A stretch of 64,000 nt of DNA from Bos javanicus (taxonomy: Eukaryota; Chordata; Mammalia; Artiodactyla; Bovidae): the NCBI RefSeq assembly GCF_032452875.1, contig NC_083871.1, forward strand, positions 9,461,692-9,525,691, written 5' to 3'. Of the stretch, positions 44,021 through 55,009 are shown one piece after another. The position numbers and the translations under genes were made by a program. The notes beneath the pieces were generated by a model. The model made no database searches and was not told the origin of the DNA. It saw only the letters and a list, made by a program, of their open reading frames with translations. Numbering within the stretch: position 1 is the stretch's first letter; each line of letters begins with the position of its first letter.

Positions 44021-45559
44021 TATCTATTTTTTTTTGTCTAAATAACCTAAGGCATTTGATAAGGAATAACTTTTATGACTTGGAGCCTCATATTTGCTGG
44101 ATGATTTTTACATTTCTTGCATTTATTTCAGAATGAAACACACTTATCCCCTTAGTCTTAAAGTATCTCTCTATGCTACTCTCCTCTCTGCTTCTGGGAT
44201 CTACTATCTTTTATACTTACTCTCTTCCTCTCTTCTCTCAATCACACTTCTGTCCTCATCACCCCCACGTGTAGGGCTTCTATGCAACTTTCCTTCCACC
44301 TTTCTCTTCTGCCTACTTACAAGAAGTGCAAAGCACAAGACGTGGGTGCAGAGAAGCACTCTCTCATACAAGCTCAGAGCAGAGAGCTTTTATTTGCAAG
44401 AAGTCTGAAAGGCTTTAACACAGAAAGAGAATTTTCCCCTGCTCTTGAAAACTGTTGGGCAAGTTTCCAAACTCCCACTGTAGTAGGAAAAAAAAATCCA
44501 ACTATCTGGAGCATTTTATGCACCTGACACCATCATGTTAGTGGCATCACATTACATGCTCACTACAGACTTCTACCACATGCTGTTGCAATTAACCACA
44601 TGGGAATGTGCAGGCCAGGACCCCTCACAGTTATTCAATCATTGCCACAGTACAACATACAGAGCAGTGAGCACTAAAGATGCTCTTGGAACATAATGCT
44701 ATATTTCATTAGAAAATGCAATTGTGACTTTCCTGGGAGTGACAGCTCTGGTAGGAAGAGATGATGCCCCGGATTTCTACTTATCACCAGTGCAACGACT
44801 CTAATCCTCCAGCTCCATGTCAGGTCTTTGCAACCTCCAAAGAAACTTCAAGATGGTTTGATTGGCTGAAAACAGTGTCTAGATTTTAGATGCCTGATCA
44901 GTCATGAGAACCCACTTAAGGGATAGGTATTAGGAATTCACTAGTCCTTAACGCAGACATTGCACTGAAACCAAGAGAGGTCAGTTCCATTGGAAATGCC
45001 TGTGGTACCTGCCACAAGACACCTAAATACTGTAGCATCTAAGAACTCTGCTTCTGGAATTTACTCCCTACTGCCATCTCTTCCAGGGATACCTGCACCC
45101 TCAAGCCCCTCCCGGGCTGGTAGGGACTCCAGGTCATATCTTCCTTCCCTGTGAAGAGTTCCAGATCTGTACCCACCCTCCTCCCTGCCTCCTAACATCT
45201 GTACCTGTTAAAGGCCTTATTCCGAACACATGCTTCTGACTTGGTTTTAGAACTGCTACCATCTAACTAGTGAAACAGAAATTTGAAGATATTATTTTCT
45301 GACTGATACTATCTTCTATTTTAATCACAATGGGGTATATTGACTAACAGTGCTGCTTAACAGTAATTAGAAAGTAGAACAAAAAAGCAACACTTTAGAA
45401 GTCCTATAAGGGAGTCCTTTCTCTTGTCTCCTGATCAGCTAAAGGCTTTGCAGAGCCTTCAAAATATGTACGATTTTAGTCCTGCAGAGAAAATCTGTCC
45501 TGTACAACTATAATATAATCAATGGCAATTGTGAAATTGTAGCTTCCAGAAGAGTCACT
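44021..45559. other. Long unassigned stretch
   Basis: About 1.5 kb with no confident repeat and no coding domain. 44094-44527 has two overlapping plus frames (104 and 81 codons) with no known domain. Confidence 0.4.
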
Positions 45560-45848
45560 GGGCTTCCCTTGGTGGTGCAGTGGCTGAGAATCCACCTGCC
45601 ACTGCAGGGGACACGGGTTTGACCCCTGGTCTGGGAAGATCTCACACGCCGTGGAGCAGCTAAGCCCAGGCACCACAACTACTGAGGCTGCTTGCTCTAG
45701 AGCCCGGGCTCTGCAACAAGAGAAGCCGCTGTAATAAGACCATGCACCACAATGAGAACGTAGCCCCCACTCTCCGCAACTAGAGAAAGCCTGTGTGCAG
45801 TGAAAAAGACCCAACACGGCCAAAAATTAATAAATAAATAAACCTTTA
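45560..45848 (+). mobile_element. CHR-type cetartiodactyl SINE
   Basis: GGCTTCCCTTGGTGGTGCAG, the B-box-like GGTTTGACCCCTGGTCTGGG, then CACAACTACTGAGGCTGC, AAAGACCCAACACGGCC and a (TAAA)n tail. Full length. Confidence 0.85.
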
Positions 45849-45896
45849 TAAAAGGTTAAAAAAAATTTTTAAATAGGCGCTGATCCTAAAGATGGT

Positions 45897-46162
45897 TGCT
45901 GCTAAGTCGCTTCAGTCATGTCCGACTCTGTGCGACCCCAGAGATGACAGCCCACCAGGCTCCCCCGTCCCTGGGATTCTCCAGGCAAGAACACTGGAGT
46001 GGGTTGCCATTTCCTTCTCCAATGCATGAAAGTGAAAAGTGAAAGTGAAGTCGCTCAGTCGTGTCCAACTCCTAGAGACCCCATGGACTGCAGCCCACCA
46101 GGCTCCTCTGTCCATGGGATTTTCCAGGCAAGAGTACTGGAGTGGGGTGCCATTGCCTTCTC
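45897..46162 (-). mobile_element. Bov-A2 SINE
   Basis: Antisense dimer, TGCTGCTAAGTCGCTTCAGT to TTGCCTTCTC. Perfect 12-bp TSD CCTAAAGATGGT at 45885-45896 and 46163-46174. The tail is only about two CTG units. Confidence 0.97.
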
Positions 46163-46174
46163 CCTAAAGATGGT

Positions 46175-46534
46175 ACAAGAGTGAAAAGGTTACTCCCTGC
46201 AGTTAGACAGGGCCAGTCCATGCCAAGACACAAATAAAAAAGATAAATTACTATAGGTTTTGGCTTCAAGGTAGATGACAATTATACCCTTGTTTGGAAG
46301 TAGGAGATTTCGGGTTTATTATCAGTAATATCCCCAGAAGCCACACCAACACCACTTGGGAAAATTAGATTGGGATATACTCTGTTTCTTACTTGTAAGT
46401 AGATATCTAAATACCTTGGTAAGTACAGAATTTATATTATTGTTACCTACAGTTACATAATGTGACAGAGACAATGCTATGTGTTCATGAAAGCCCCTTC
46501 ACTTTTCTTGTAGAACTTATAAAACTAGACCTCA
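46175..46534. other. Unassigned intergenic DNA
   Basis: No recognised element. Confidence 0.4.
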
Positions 46535-47055
46535 GGACTTCCCTCATGGTTCAGAAGTTAAGAATCCACCTGCCAATGCAGGGGACGCGAGTTTGATCCC
46601 TGGTCTGAGGAGACTGCATAAGCCCATGCGCCACAACTACCAAGGCTGTGCTCTGCAACAACAGAAGCCCATGCGCTGCAACTAGCGAAAACCCACAAAC
46701 AGCAACACAGACCCAGTGCTGCTGCTGCTGCTGCTGCTGAGTCGCTTCAGTTGTGTCTGACTGTGGGACCCCATAGACGGCAGCACGCCAGGCTCCCCCG
46801 TCCCTGGGATTCTCCAGGCAAGAACACTGGAGTGGGTTGCCATTGACTTCTCCAATGCATGAAAGTGAAAAGTGAAAGTGAAGTCACTCAGTCGTGTCCG
46901 ACCCTCAGCGACCCCATGGACTGCAGCCCTCCAGGCCCCTCCGTCCATGGGATTTTCCAGGCAAGAGTATTGGAGTGGGGTGCCATTGCCTTCTCTAAGA
47001 CCCAGTGCAGCCACAAATAAATGAGTGAATAAAATATATTTTTAAAATAATAGAT
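46535..47055 (+). mobile_element. CHR-type SINE split by a Bov-A2
   Basis: Left part 46535-46718 (GGACTTCCCTCATGGTTCAG to AACACAGACCCAGTG) and right part 46998-47055 (GCAGCCACAAATAAATGAGT and an A/T-rich tail) are one CHR SINE interrupted by the Bov-A2 at 46719-46997. Confidence 0.85.
46719..46997 (-). mobile_element. Bov-A2 SINE nested in CHR SINE
   Basis: CTGCTGCTGCTGCTGCTGAG tail, two monomers, ends TTGCCTTCTCT. Perfect 10-bp TSD AGACCCAGTG at 46709-46718 and 46998-47007. Confidence 0.97.
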
Positions 47056-47059
47056 AAAA

Positions 47060-47180
47060 CTAGACCACATTTTCCAGTCTCCTCTGAAGTTTTGAAGCCC
47101 TATGACTAAGTTCCTGCCCATGGAAGGTGGGCAGAAGCCACGCTGGGCACTGTTAGACCCAGCCTCTAATCCTTCTTTAT
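47060..47180 (+). mobile_element. Old LTR-like repeat, 5' part
   Basis: CACATTTTCCAGTCTCCTCT, CCTATGACTAAGTTCCTGCC and CATGGAAGGTGGGCAGAAGC match the 5' portion of the LTR-like repeat also seen at 37290 and 61280. Confidence 0.4.
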
Positions 47181-47289
47181 CCCCCACCCCCTTGCCTCCC
47201 TACCCTCAGTGGACTGTGATAAGAGCAAGAAATATGAACTCTCCTCATCCCATTCACCCCCTCAAATATCTGCAGCTTGTTACAACCAT

Positions 47290-47392
47290 TATCCCAATGA
47301 AAAAGTACACTCCCTGTGCTCAGGAAGGTTCAGTGAGATGCAGTGAGGTAACTCGCACAGCAAATACCAGGACACAGATCATAAAAATAATA
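47290..47392 (-). mobile_element. MIR-like remnant
   Basis: TTATCCCAATGAAAAAGTAC, GATGCAGTGAGGTAACTCGC, ACAGCAAATACCAGGACACA has the antisense MIR order but is weak. Confidence 0.35.
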
Positions 47393-47396
47393 ACAG

Positions 47397-47572
47397 ATGG
47401 AGATCCAGGTTCAGTCCCTGGGTCAGGAAGATCCCCTGGAGAAGGAAGTGGCAACCTAGTCCAGTATCCTTGAAGGGAAACTCCCATGGACAGAGGAGCC
47501 TGGCGGGCTACAGTCAGTCCACGAGATCACAAACAGTTAGGCACAATTGAGCGACTAACTCTCACTTTTTCG
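47397..47572 (+). mobile_element. Bov-tA SINE, 5'-truncated
   Basis: Begins within the promoter region (AGGTTCAGTCCCTGGGTCAG) and runs to GAGCGACTAACTCTCAC. The tRNA-like head is missing. Confidence 0.9.
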
Positions 47573-48095
47573 CCATGGGGTCCGTCTTCATGGGAGATGC
47601 CAGTTATACCCTCATTTTGAAGTAGGATATTTTTGGCATACTGTTGTTGTTGGGAAATCTCTCTTTCCCCTCCCAACGTCCGGTTTTTCTTCCTGAATAA
47701 TAACACCAACATGCCTTGTGGGGCTGCGCTCTTTTCTGCCCGCCTTTGTGGCCTGATGGGACCCCACCGCTCCCTCCGTATAGGACATTCTACAAGCACT
47801 CAGCGGTTTTCATCTGAGTGAATTCGAACAAAAGGAATGTGGTGATGTAGGCAGTAAAGTAATCTCAGCCCCTTGGGTTCCTTGGCCTTTCCCATAGAGC
47901 ATGTGTCCTCAGCCAGCGCTGAGGAGTCAGACCCTGCATGAGGCACAGCATATGGGGGCGAGTGCATGACTTAAAACAGATGAGGGTTTTAAGTTCAGCC
48001 TGTGCTCAACAGTTAAATTCAATTTAGAGACTTCCCAAAAGCCTTTCTGAAGTTACAAAAGGGCCATGAGACATCAGCTCCTTTCTTATGTGGTT
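47573..48095. other. Unassigned intergenic DNA
   Basis: No family recognised. 47685-47815 is relatively GC-rich; the antisense frame 47799-47527 shows no domain. Confidence 0.4.
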
Positions 48096-48600
48096 GCAGA
48101 TTTAATTCTGCCGTTCGTGAAGCTGCGTCAAGGCGCTTGCATAACACTTAGCTGTCGCTGACGGAAAGGAGGCTGGTTGCTTCTCTGCGGTTAAACACCT
48201 ACAGTGAGTACACAAACATTCAGCCCCCACCATTGTGTTAGATGTGTGAGCCGGGGGGTTCCTGCTCCCAGAGAATTCAAAGATGCCTAGCGAAAGAGCC
48301 ATTGAAAATGCCTGAGAGAGGAAAATACTAAAGGGGTAGACCTGGTGCCTCAGAGGTTAAGCTTGAAAAGCCCATCACTGGAAGGAAGGAAAGACTTGAA
48401 AGTCTGAGACAAATACTCAGTTAGAGTTACAGGATTGAGAGGGGTACTGGAGACTCTTCCCGCTGAGATCAAATTCCCTGCCTCTGTGTGGTCAGTGCGA
48501 GCCTTTTTCAGCGTCACAGAAAACCTGCCTGTTCCTAATTGCTCCTCACAACTCGAGTGTAGGTTCAGGATGACCTTCAGGGAGACAGCGAGCTCCAGCA
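48096..48600. promoter_or_regulatory. CpG-enriched non-repeat segment
   Basis: CpG dinucleotides cluster here compared with the neighbourhood: TGCCGTTCGTGAAGCTGCGT, AGGCGC, TGTCGCTGACGG, TCTGCGG, GAGCCGGGG, CCCGCTG, GCGAGCC, CTCGAGTG, AGCGAGC. No interspersed repeat is recognised. It could be a regulatory element, an exon or simply an unannotated old repeat. Confidence 0.3.
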
Positions 48601-48659
48601 ACTTGAGCCCCTTTACACTGACTTGCAGTGCTATACTATTTTTTTTTCTTTAAAACCAA

Positions 48660-48770
48660 ACAGTCTGAATTTGGAAGCCAGAAATATGGTCCCCATCCCA
48701 TAAGTAATTGGTTAGTAGTGTGACCTTCCTCTCCTCTGGGCCTGTGAATGGGAGGGTCTGTTATTGGAGG
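48660..48770 (+). mobile_element. MIR-like remnant
   Basis: AGTCTGAATTTGGAAGCCAG, TAGTAGTGTGACCTTCCTCT, CTGGGCCTGTGAATGGGAG follow MIR order. Confidence 0.5.
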
Positions 48771-48877
48771 CACACAGTATGTACGTGCTGATCTGACACC
48801 CCCTAACTCTGACGTCATTTGTAAGGAAGTTTAGCATTTTTAAATCTCTATAGAAGAGTGTTTGCTAATCTAGGAGC

Positions 48878-49099
48878 AGGCTTTCCCTAGTGGTTCAGAT
48901 GGTATAGAATCTGCCTGCAGTGCTGGAGACCCAGGTTCGATCCCTGGGTGGGAAAGATCCCCTGGAGAAGAGAATGGCTACCCACTTCAGTATTCTTGCT
49001 TGGAGAATTCTATGGACAGAAGAGCCTGGTGGGCTACAGTCCATGGGGTTGGAAAGAGTCAGACACGACTGAGTGACTCACACACACACACACACATAC
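48878..49099 (+). mobile_element. Bov-tA SINE with (CA)n tail
   Basis: GGCTTTCCCTAGTGGTTCAG to GACTGAGTGACTCACAC, followed by a CA repeat at 49079-49096. TSD CTAGGAGC at 48870-48877 and 49100-49107. Confidence 0.95.
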
Positions 49100-49189
49100 C
49101 TAGGAGCTCATCAAAATTACCAGAGAAGACTGCTGTTCTTTGTTAAGATAAATTTAACAAAGTTATTTGGTTTGAGTTGCATTTACTTT

Positions 49190-49510
49190 GTTAAGCTATA
49201 ACTTACCTGCAGTGAAACACACAGATCCTGTAAGTGTAAAATGTTTTGACAAATATATACCACAATGTAATGTCATCCCCATCAAGCCATAGCAGTGCCA
49301 TCACCCCCAGAAGCTTCCCTAGTGCCCCCTTACCAATTAACTGCCCTTCCCACCCTCCACAATCACAGTCAACCAATCTTTGACTTCTGTCACTATCTAA
49401 ATGGAATCAAAAGTATGTACTATTTAGTATCTGGCTTCTTCCACTCCTCATGTCTATGAAAGTCAGTAATTTTTTCTTTTTTTTTATTTTCAGTGGTTTT
49501 CCATTGGATG
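49190..49510 (-). mobile_element. L1M 3' UTR fragment
   Basis: Antisense: AAAATGTTTTGACAAATATA, CCATCACCCCCAGAAGCTTC, TTTGACTTCTGTCACTATC, TATTTAGTATCTGGCTTCTT. Confidence 0.75.
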
Positions 49511-49514
49511 AACA

Positions 49515-50085
49515 TACCTGCTAGGGACTAAACTGTGTCCCCTCAAATGCATTTGGTGAATCTCTAACACTCAAAGTGATTGTATTTGGAGATGAGGCTT
49601 TTAGGAGGTAATTAAGGTTTGTGGTTATTGTTTAGTTGCTCCTCCATATCCGACTCTGAAACCCCATGAGCTGTAGCCCCCTAGGCTGCTCTGTCCATGG
49701 GATTTCCTAGGCAAGAATACTGGAGTGGGTTGCCATTTCCTTCTCCAGGGGATCTTCCTGACCCAGGGATTGAACCCGAATGTCCTGCTTGGCAAGAAGA
49801 TTGTTTACCACTGAGCCACCTGGATAAATGAGGGCCTAAGGGTAGGGTTCTAATCCAATAGGATTAGTGTCCTTATAAGAAGAGGAAGAAAGAGAGATCA
49901 CTCTCTGAGTACACACACCAAGAAAAGGCCATGAGGAGGCAGCTGTCCACAAGCCAGGAAGAAAACTCTCATCAGAAACTGAATTGGTTGAACCTTAATC
50001 TTGGACTTCCCAGATGTTGGAACCATGAGGAACACATTTCTGTGGTTTAAGCCACTCAGTGTATGGAATCTTGTCATTTGGAAAT
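49515..50085 (+). mobile_element. MLT1-type MaLR LTR split by a Bov-tA
   Basis: Left part: GACTAAACTGTGTCCCCTC, AGTGATTGTATTTGGAGATG, GGAGGTAATTAAGG. Right part: TAATCCAATAGGATTAGTGT, CCTTATAAGAAGAGGAAGA, AATCTTGGACTTCCCAGATG, GTGGTTTAAGCCACTCAGT. Relic of an ancient mammalian LTR-retrotransposon; no coding part. Confidence 0.75.
49626..49828 (-). mobile_element. Bov-tA SINE nested in MLT1 LTR
   Basis: Antisense: TTTAGTTGCTCCTCCATATC, CCTAGGCAAGAATACTGGAG, ACCCAGGGATTGAACCCG, ACTGAGCCACCTGG. Confidence 0.92.
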
Positions 50086-50109
50086 TTTTCAGCAAGTAAG
50101 TATTTATTC

Positions 50110-50460
50110 AAATATATTTCTGTTCCATTTTCATTATCATTCAGGACTCCAATTATATGTATATTAAACCTCTTGATATTTTCTCACAGATTACTGATAT
50201 TCATTCAGTTTTTAAACCTTGTTAGTCTCTCATTTCAGTCCTAATAATTTCTATTGACCTGTCTGGAAGTCTAAAATTCTCTGTTATGTAGTATCCAAAC
50301 TTCTATTAGCATACTCAAATTTTTTTAATTTTGTATATTGAATTTCTTAAAGAATTTCCATTTGGTTATCTTTTAATAGTTTCATCTGTCATCCTTGATG
50401 TCTACATTCCTTGCAAAATCTTTAATACATTTATATTTTAAAGTCCTTTCTCTTTACACT
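50110..50460 (-). mobile_element. L1M ORF1/5' region remnant
   Basis: Antisense: TTTCTATTGACCTGTCTGGA and AATTTCCATTTGGTTATCTT, then TTTCATCTGTC, resembling the L1M/L1ME ORF1 or 5' region. Confidence 0.5.
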
Positions 50461-50563
50461 TTATGGCACTTGTATGGTACACTAAAATAAAGTATTAACA
50501 GTTCAGATTTCTCCTAGAGTCAACTTTCAGTATAGTTATAAATAGACTGATTTCATGTGATTA

Positions 50564-50695
50564 CGGAGAGGGTGATAGCACCCCACTCCAGTACTCTTGC
50601 CTGGAAAATCCCATGGATGGAGGAGCCTGGTGGGCTGCCGTCTATGGAGTCGCACAGAGTCGGACACGACTGAAGCGACTTAGCAGCAGCAGCAG
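50564..50695 (+). mobile_element. Monomeric Bov-A SINE
   Basis: Only one Bov-A unit (132 bp), starting CGGAGAGGGTGATAGCA and ending (AGC)n. Perfect 10-bp TSD CATGTGATTA at 50554-50563 and 50696-50705, so it inserted as a monomer or hybrid unit rather than being a broken dimer. Confidence 0.93.
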
Positions 50696-50859
50696 CATGT
50701 GATTAACATGACCCCCCCAAACTGACTTAAATTTGTCATTTTCATATGGCTATTTATGTATTAAAACCTTAATGAGAGATGTATAATGACCATTTCTATA
50801 ACCTTGAAAAGCTAATTGTTCCAAAAATTCTTCTGATCACAGTTTTCAGTCAGAACAGC

Positions 50860-51220
50860 GGCATCAACCGTTCTGTACACATACTGAATATCCACTGTGT
50901 CACAGGCCCTGACCCATTTGTGTTCTGAGGCTGGATACAAAAAGCTATATGGATATTTCTTGGCTTCAAGAGCATTAGAATCTAACTGGAGAAATAGGAC
51001 AGATAGCTAAAAACTCAAATAATCTGGCAAAATATATTTTATAATATGCCACATGAGCAAGAACAGCAATAAATACAGCTCTGTGAAAGCGGTATTCACA
51101 AAGAGCGCTGGTGATTAGAAAAGGAGATAAGACTTCAAGTGAGGCTGAAAGAAAATATAAGGTAAACGAGGCAGGTCAGGGAGGCTTTAAGGGAAAGACA
51201 GTGTTGTCAACATATGAAAA
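50860..51220 (-). mobile_element. L2 LINE fragment
   Basis: Antisense: AATATCCACTGTGTCACAGG, GGCTTCAAGAGCATTAGAAT, CTAACTGGAGAAATAGGACA, GAGGCAGGTCAGGGAGGCTT follow the L2 reverse-complement order. Confidence 0.65.
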
Positions 51221-52205
51221 TAGTACTTATTTAAGAAGAGGAGTTCTTAGTACTGATGGGAGGATAAGGGGTAACCCACCATTACTAAGAACGCTTAGAC
51301 ATGGAGGAGCCACTAGGGAGAAGAGTTTCACCAGGAGAAAGGCCTAGAAGAACTGGAAGTAAGAGTACGAAGTTGAGGGGGTAGGAGGAGACAAAATTGC
51401 AAAGCAAAATGACACACACTAGGAAGTTTTGGCTAGAAATTAACATTTAGTAGGAAGATATTATGAAAATGTCTCACGTTTGTCTAACATAATAGCTATC
51501 GAGAGATTAACTTCTCAAATACAGTAAGGAGTGAAGGACTTGGTGGGGAGGGGGGGCACAGATAAATAGTTTTATAGGCAAAGATTTTGTTACCTAAAAA
51601 TACCAAACAAAAGAGAAGGACTCCCTTTATAGCAGTATGATTTTCTAAGCCACAAGGACTCTGAGGAAGATTCAATAAACAACAGCATTTTAAATGCCAA
51701 ATTAGAATGAATAAATAAATGACTTTCCCAAGGGAAAACTGGCTCCTTTGAAATTTTAGCAAATAGAGTTATAATTGCCAGATTTCCTTATCTATGGGAA
51801 ACTAAGCTTCATTAATATTGAACTTGCCAGTTATCTGCATGAGTAACAGAGATCTTCACGAAAATGGAGATTCAATAATTAGCATTTAACTCTTCATTAA
51901 AATATATGAATAGCAAGAGAAAAAAAAACCAACTTAGTCTTGAATTCCACAAACATAAAAATGATCTTTTATTATCAGACCACCATTTATGGGACATTCA
52001 ATAAACATTTTATCAAAAGTATCTAACAAAGAAGCTCTAGGTTTAATTGCTTTGAAAAGTTTTACTGTATTTCCTAAGACACCCCTATTCCCCTCCACAG
52101 GCCTAACTTTAAAAATATTGTCTAAACCAGACAAAGAAGCCAGCCAATGCGCATGTGTTCTCCATAGGACTGACCCAGAGTTGAGCAAACTTGTGACAAG
52201 TCTGT
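51221..52205. other. Unassigned intergenic DNA
   Basis: No recognised repeat. Opposing frames at 51989-52333 (+, 114 codons) and 52188-51934 (-, 84 codons) have no known domain and overlap each other, so at most one could be real. Confidence 0.4.
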
Positions 52206-52520
52206 GCTATGGTGCTCCCCGTCTGCCCTCCAACCCCAGGGTCACGGGGAGGAACAGCGCCTCTCCCAGCCAGTCACTCATGGAGGCTCTGGCCCTCAGT
52301 GCTGTGCACACAGCAGACGCCCTGCGCACGTGAAGGGGCAGGATGGGTGGTGAGGACGCCGCCACTGGGCGGGGCTTAGAACCTGGGCTGCGGGGGATAA
52401 AGCAGTGGTGGGAGAGGCAGGTGGGGCCCCCACAGCGCCTGGAAGAGGACAGAATGAAGAAAACGGGAGATTTTCGGTTAAGCTAAGGCCGTGATTCCCA
52501 CTCGGTCCAGGTGTCAAAAG
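52206..52520. promoter_or_regulatory. GC-rich, CpG-bearing candidate promoter
   Basis: About 300 bp of much higher GC than its surroundings with roughly a dozen CpG sites, including GACGCCCTGCGCACG, GGACGCCGCC and the GC box GGGCGGGGC (52367-52375, classical Sp1/KLF-type site). A GGATAAAGC sequence lies 20 bp downstream on plus. No SINE/LINE recognised within it. No convincing first exon could be defined, so this is a candidate element only. Confidence 0.35.
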
Positions 52521-52708
52521 CCCTAATGTTCTAATTCTAACATAAACTGGGATTCTAACATATAAACGAGGACTATTAGCAGAATATAAGACTAGGTTAT
52601 AGATACACATTTTATATGTACATATAAATATACATTTGTAGGAACACACAATGCAAAATGATTATTACCATCTCTCTAGCAAAATAAGTTGTACCCTAGA
52701 CACAAGGG

Positions 52709-52986
52709 AGAAGCAATGGCAACCCACTCCAGTACTCTTGCCTAGAAAATCCCATGGACGGAGGAGCCTGGTGGGCTGCAGTCCATGGGGTCGCGAAGAG
52801 TCAGACACAACTGAGCGACTTCACTTTCACTTTTCACTTTCCTGCATTGGAGAAGGAAATGGCAACCCACTCCAGTGTTCTTGCCTGGAGAATCCCAGAG
52901 ACAGGGAAGTCTGGTGGGCTGCCATCTATGGGGTCGCACAGAGTCGGACACGACTAAAGCGACTTAGCAGCAGCAGCAGCAGCAGC
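52709..52986 (+). mobile_element. Bov-A2 SINE
   Basis: Complete dimer with (AGC)n tail. TSD AGACACAAGGG (52698-52708) and AGACAGGAGGG (52987-52997), 9 of 11 identical. Confidence 0.95.
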
Positions 52987-53296
52987 AGACAGGAGGGACT
53001 ATTTCTCTGTTTTCCTAATAGCACTTAGCATGTCACTTGGTCCTCTGCCAGCGTTCACAATCAGGCAAGACATCACAAGTGCCAGTGGCTTGAGAAATAA
53101 CTAATGAGAGAAAATCAAGGAGATTATTCATTTACTCACATTTATTCTGAGAATTGGCAAAAGGCTGTTACATTTTAGTCAAAATTAGCTTGGTCTATCA
53201 CAAGAAACATCCATACCTTGTTAAGACCCTTGGGCTGTTAACAACTGGAACCTACTTAAATTAGCTGAAACAAAAAAGGGGGAGTTACTATAAGGA

Positions 53297-53510
53297 CGGG
53301 GTTTCCCTGGTGGCTCAAATGGTAAAGAATCCGCCTGCAAAGCAGGAGACCCATGTTCAATCCCTGGGTTGAAGATCCTCTGAAGAAGGAAATGGTAACT
53401 CACTCCAGTATTCCTGCCTAGATAATCCCATAGGCAGAGGAGCCTTGCAGGCTATATATAGTTCATGGGGTCACGAACAGTCAGACACGACTGAGCAACT
53501 AAGCATATAC
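53297..53510 (+). mobile_element. Bov-tA SINE
   Basis: GGTTTCCCTGGTGGCTCAAA to GACTGAGCAACTAAGCATAT. TSD ACTATAAGGA (53287-53296) and ACTGTAAGGA (53511-53520), 9 of 10 identical. Confidence 0.95.
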
Positions 53511-53520
53511 ACTGTAAGGA

Positions 53521-55009
53521 TAGAAGATCATCTTTTGGAATGTAGGGCAGTGATGAAATAAAGACTCATAAATTTCTGGAACTAAAACCAGCAAAGCAGA
53601 AAGAATCTTTATCTGAATCCCCTTATTTTCCTCTGCAAATCTAATTTTCTCTGTCTGTCTCTCTCTCCCTCCCTCTCAAAATAGTTCCCTCTGCCACTCC
53701 ATCCATAAAGCAGTAGTGTATGGTGAATCTCACAACTCCCATCAGAGATAGACTCTGTTGTTTGCTACAAGGGGAAAGATATGCCTGACCCACTACTCCC
53801 ACATTTGTCGTCACCTTCTGCATGCTACTCTGGGACGGACTGTCTTACATGGGGACCCTGAGAAACAGTAGAGACTGGATGTCCTCTTCTTCATGATCAT
53901 CAAATTCTCAGTCCTTTCAGTAGAGACTTTATTAACAGTGATTCAGCTATGCGTGTTTTAGATTATGAAAGTGGCAGTGGGGACAGGCTAAGGTCCTGCT
54001 CTTACAGCATTTGCTAGGAAGTAACTAATCAGATGCAGGGTTTTGCTCTGCTAGCAACCAGGATTCCAGATGGCCCCCCAGGGCACCTGTAGGGAGCTGC
54101 TGCCCTCCCCGCAGTGAGGGTAAGCACACAGAACGGCAGCTTGTAGCCCCCAGCATCCCCTAATTCAGGTCTCTCCGCTCTTGACTTTCCCATCAACAGG
54201 CAAAAAGCTACTGTGTCCTCAGGACAGGACTAAGAAGTGAGTGATGTCTAACGCCTGGAGGAGAGAGCCAGACAGCCACAGAGCTGGCTTAGCCCACAGA
54301 GCCCGGGGCGGAGGATCACACTGCTTCTGTGGCTCCAGACTTGTCCATACTCACAAAGAATTTCAAGTAAAAGAGTGACCTGATGCTGAGCACTCTAATC
54401 CATCCAGTTGGCACTGTCAAAACTAACTTACCTGTGAGCACTGAGCTACCTAAGTAGATTAGGCAGCCGTCATGCTCTGTAGATGGGCAAAGCCTGGTCT
54501 TCAGTGAGACCTCAGACTTCTCTGTCCTTTCAAGGAGCGGAGATTGCCTTACCTTGCTGGGGATCTGATTTTGGCTGGAGGAGAAGGTGGTAAAAAGATG
54601 GCTGAAGTGTGAAAGCTAATAAATGTCTATTTTGTGCAGAAGAGGAATAATTTAGGTATACTTCAGGTAGATAGCAGGTGACTCCTAACTAAATTATGTT
54701 GTCCTTGGTCAGGGTAGCAGACTTTGAGTAGAACTGGACGGTTCTAGATGCTCTTACTCATGGGCTTACCTGCCCCGGGATGCAGATGTGTTAAGTGCGG
54801 CTGTCTGACTAGTGTTACACAGTGTCACACCCCTTGTCACAAATCCTGAATGCTCCGAGTTATAGGTATCATTTGGGGATTTCTCTCTTATATCCTGGGT
54901 CAGGGTCCTGACTGTATTTCTAACTGCAGAGCCTCTGCAGGCCAGTTTTATGCCCAGGCACATGGAAGTGTGATTTAACAGGCGAAAAAAAAAAAAGATC
55001 CCACATGCC
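53521..55009. other. Long unassigned stretch
   Basis: About 1.5 kb with no confident repeat family. A CT-rich tract lies at 53650-53680. The segment 54040-54350 is somewhat GC-rich (AGAGCCCGGGGCGGAGG). No coding domain seen. Confidence 0.4.

Noticed and set aside
52651..53028. 125-codon plus-strand ORF ending in a serine run
   Set aside because: Covers a Bov-A2 SINE; the serine run comes from the (AGC)n tail.
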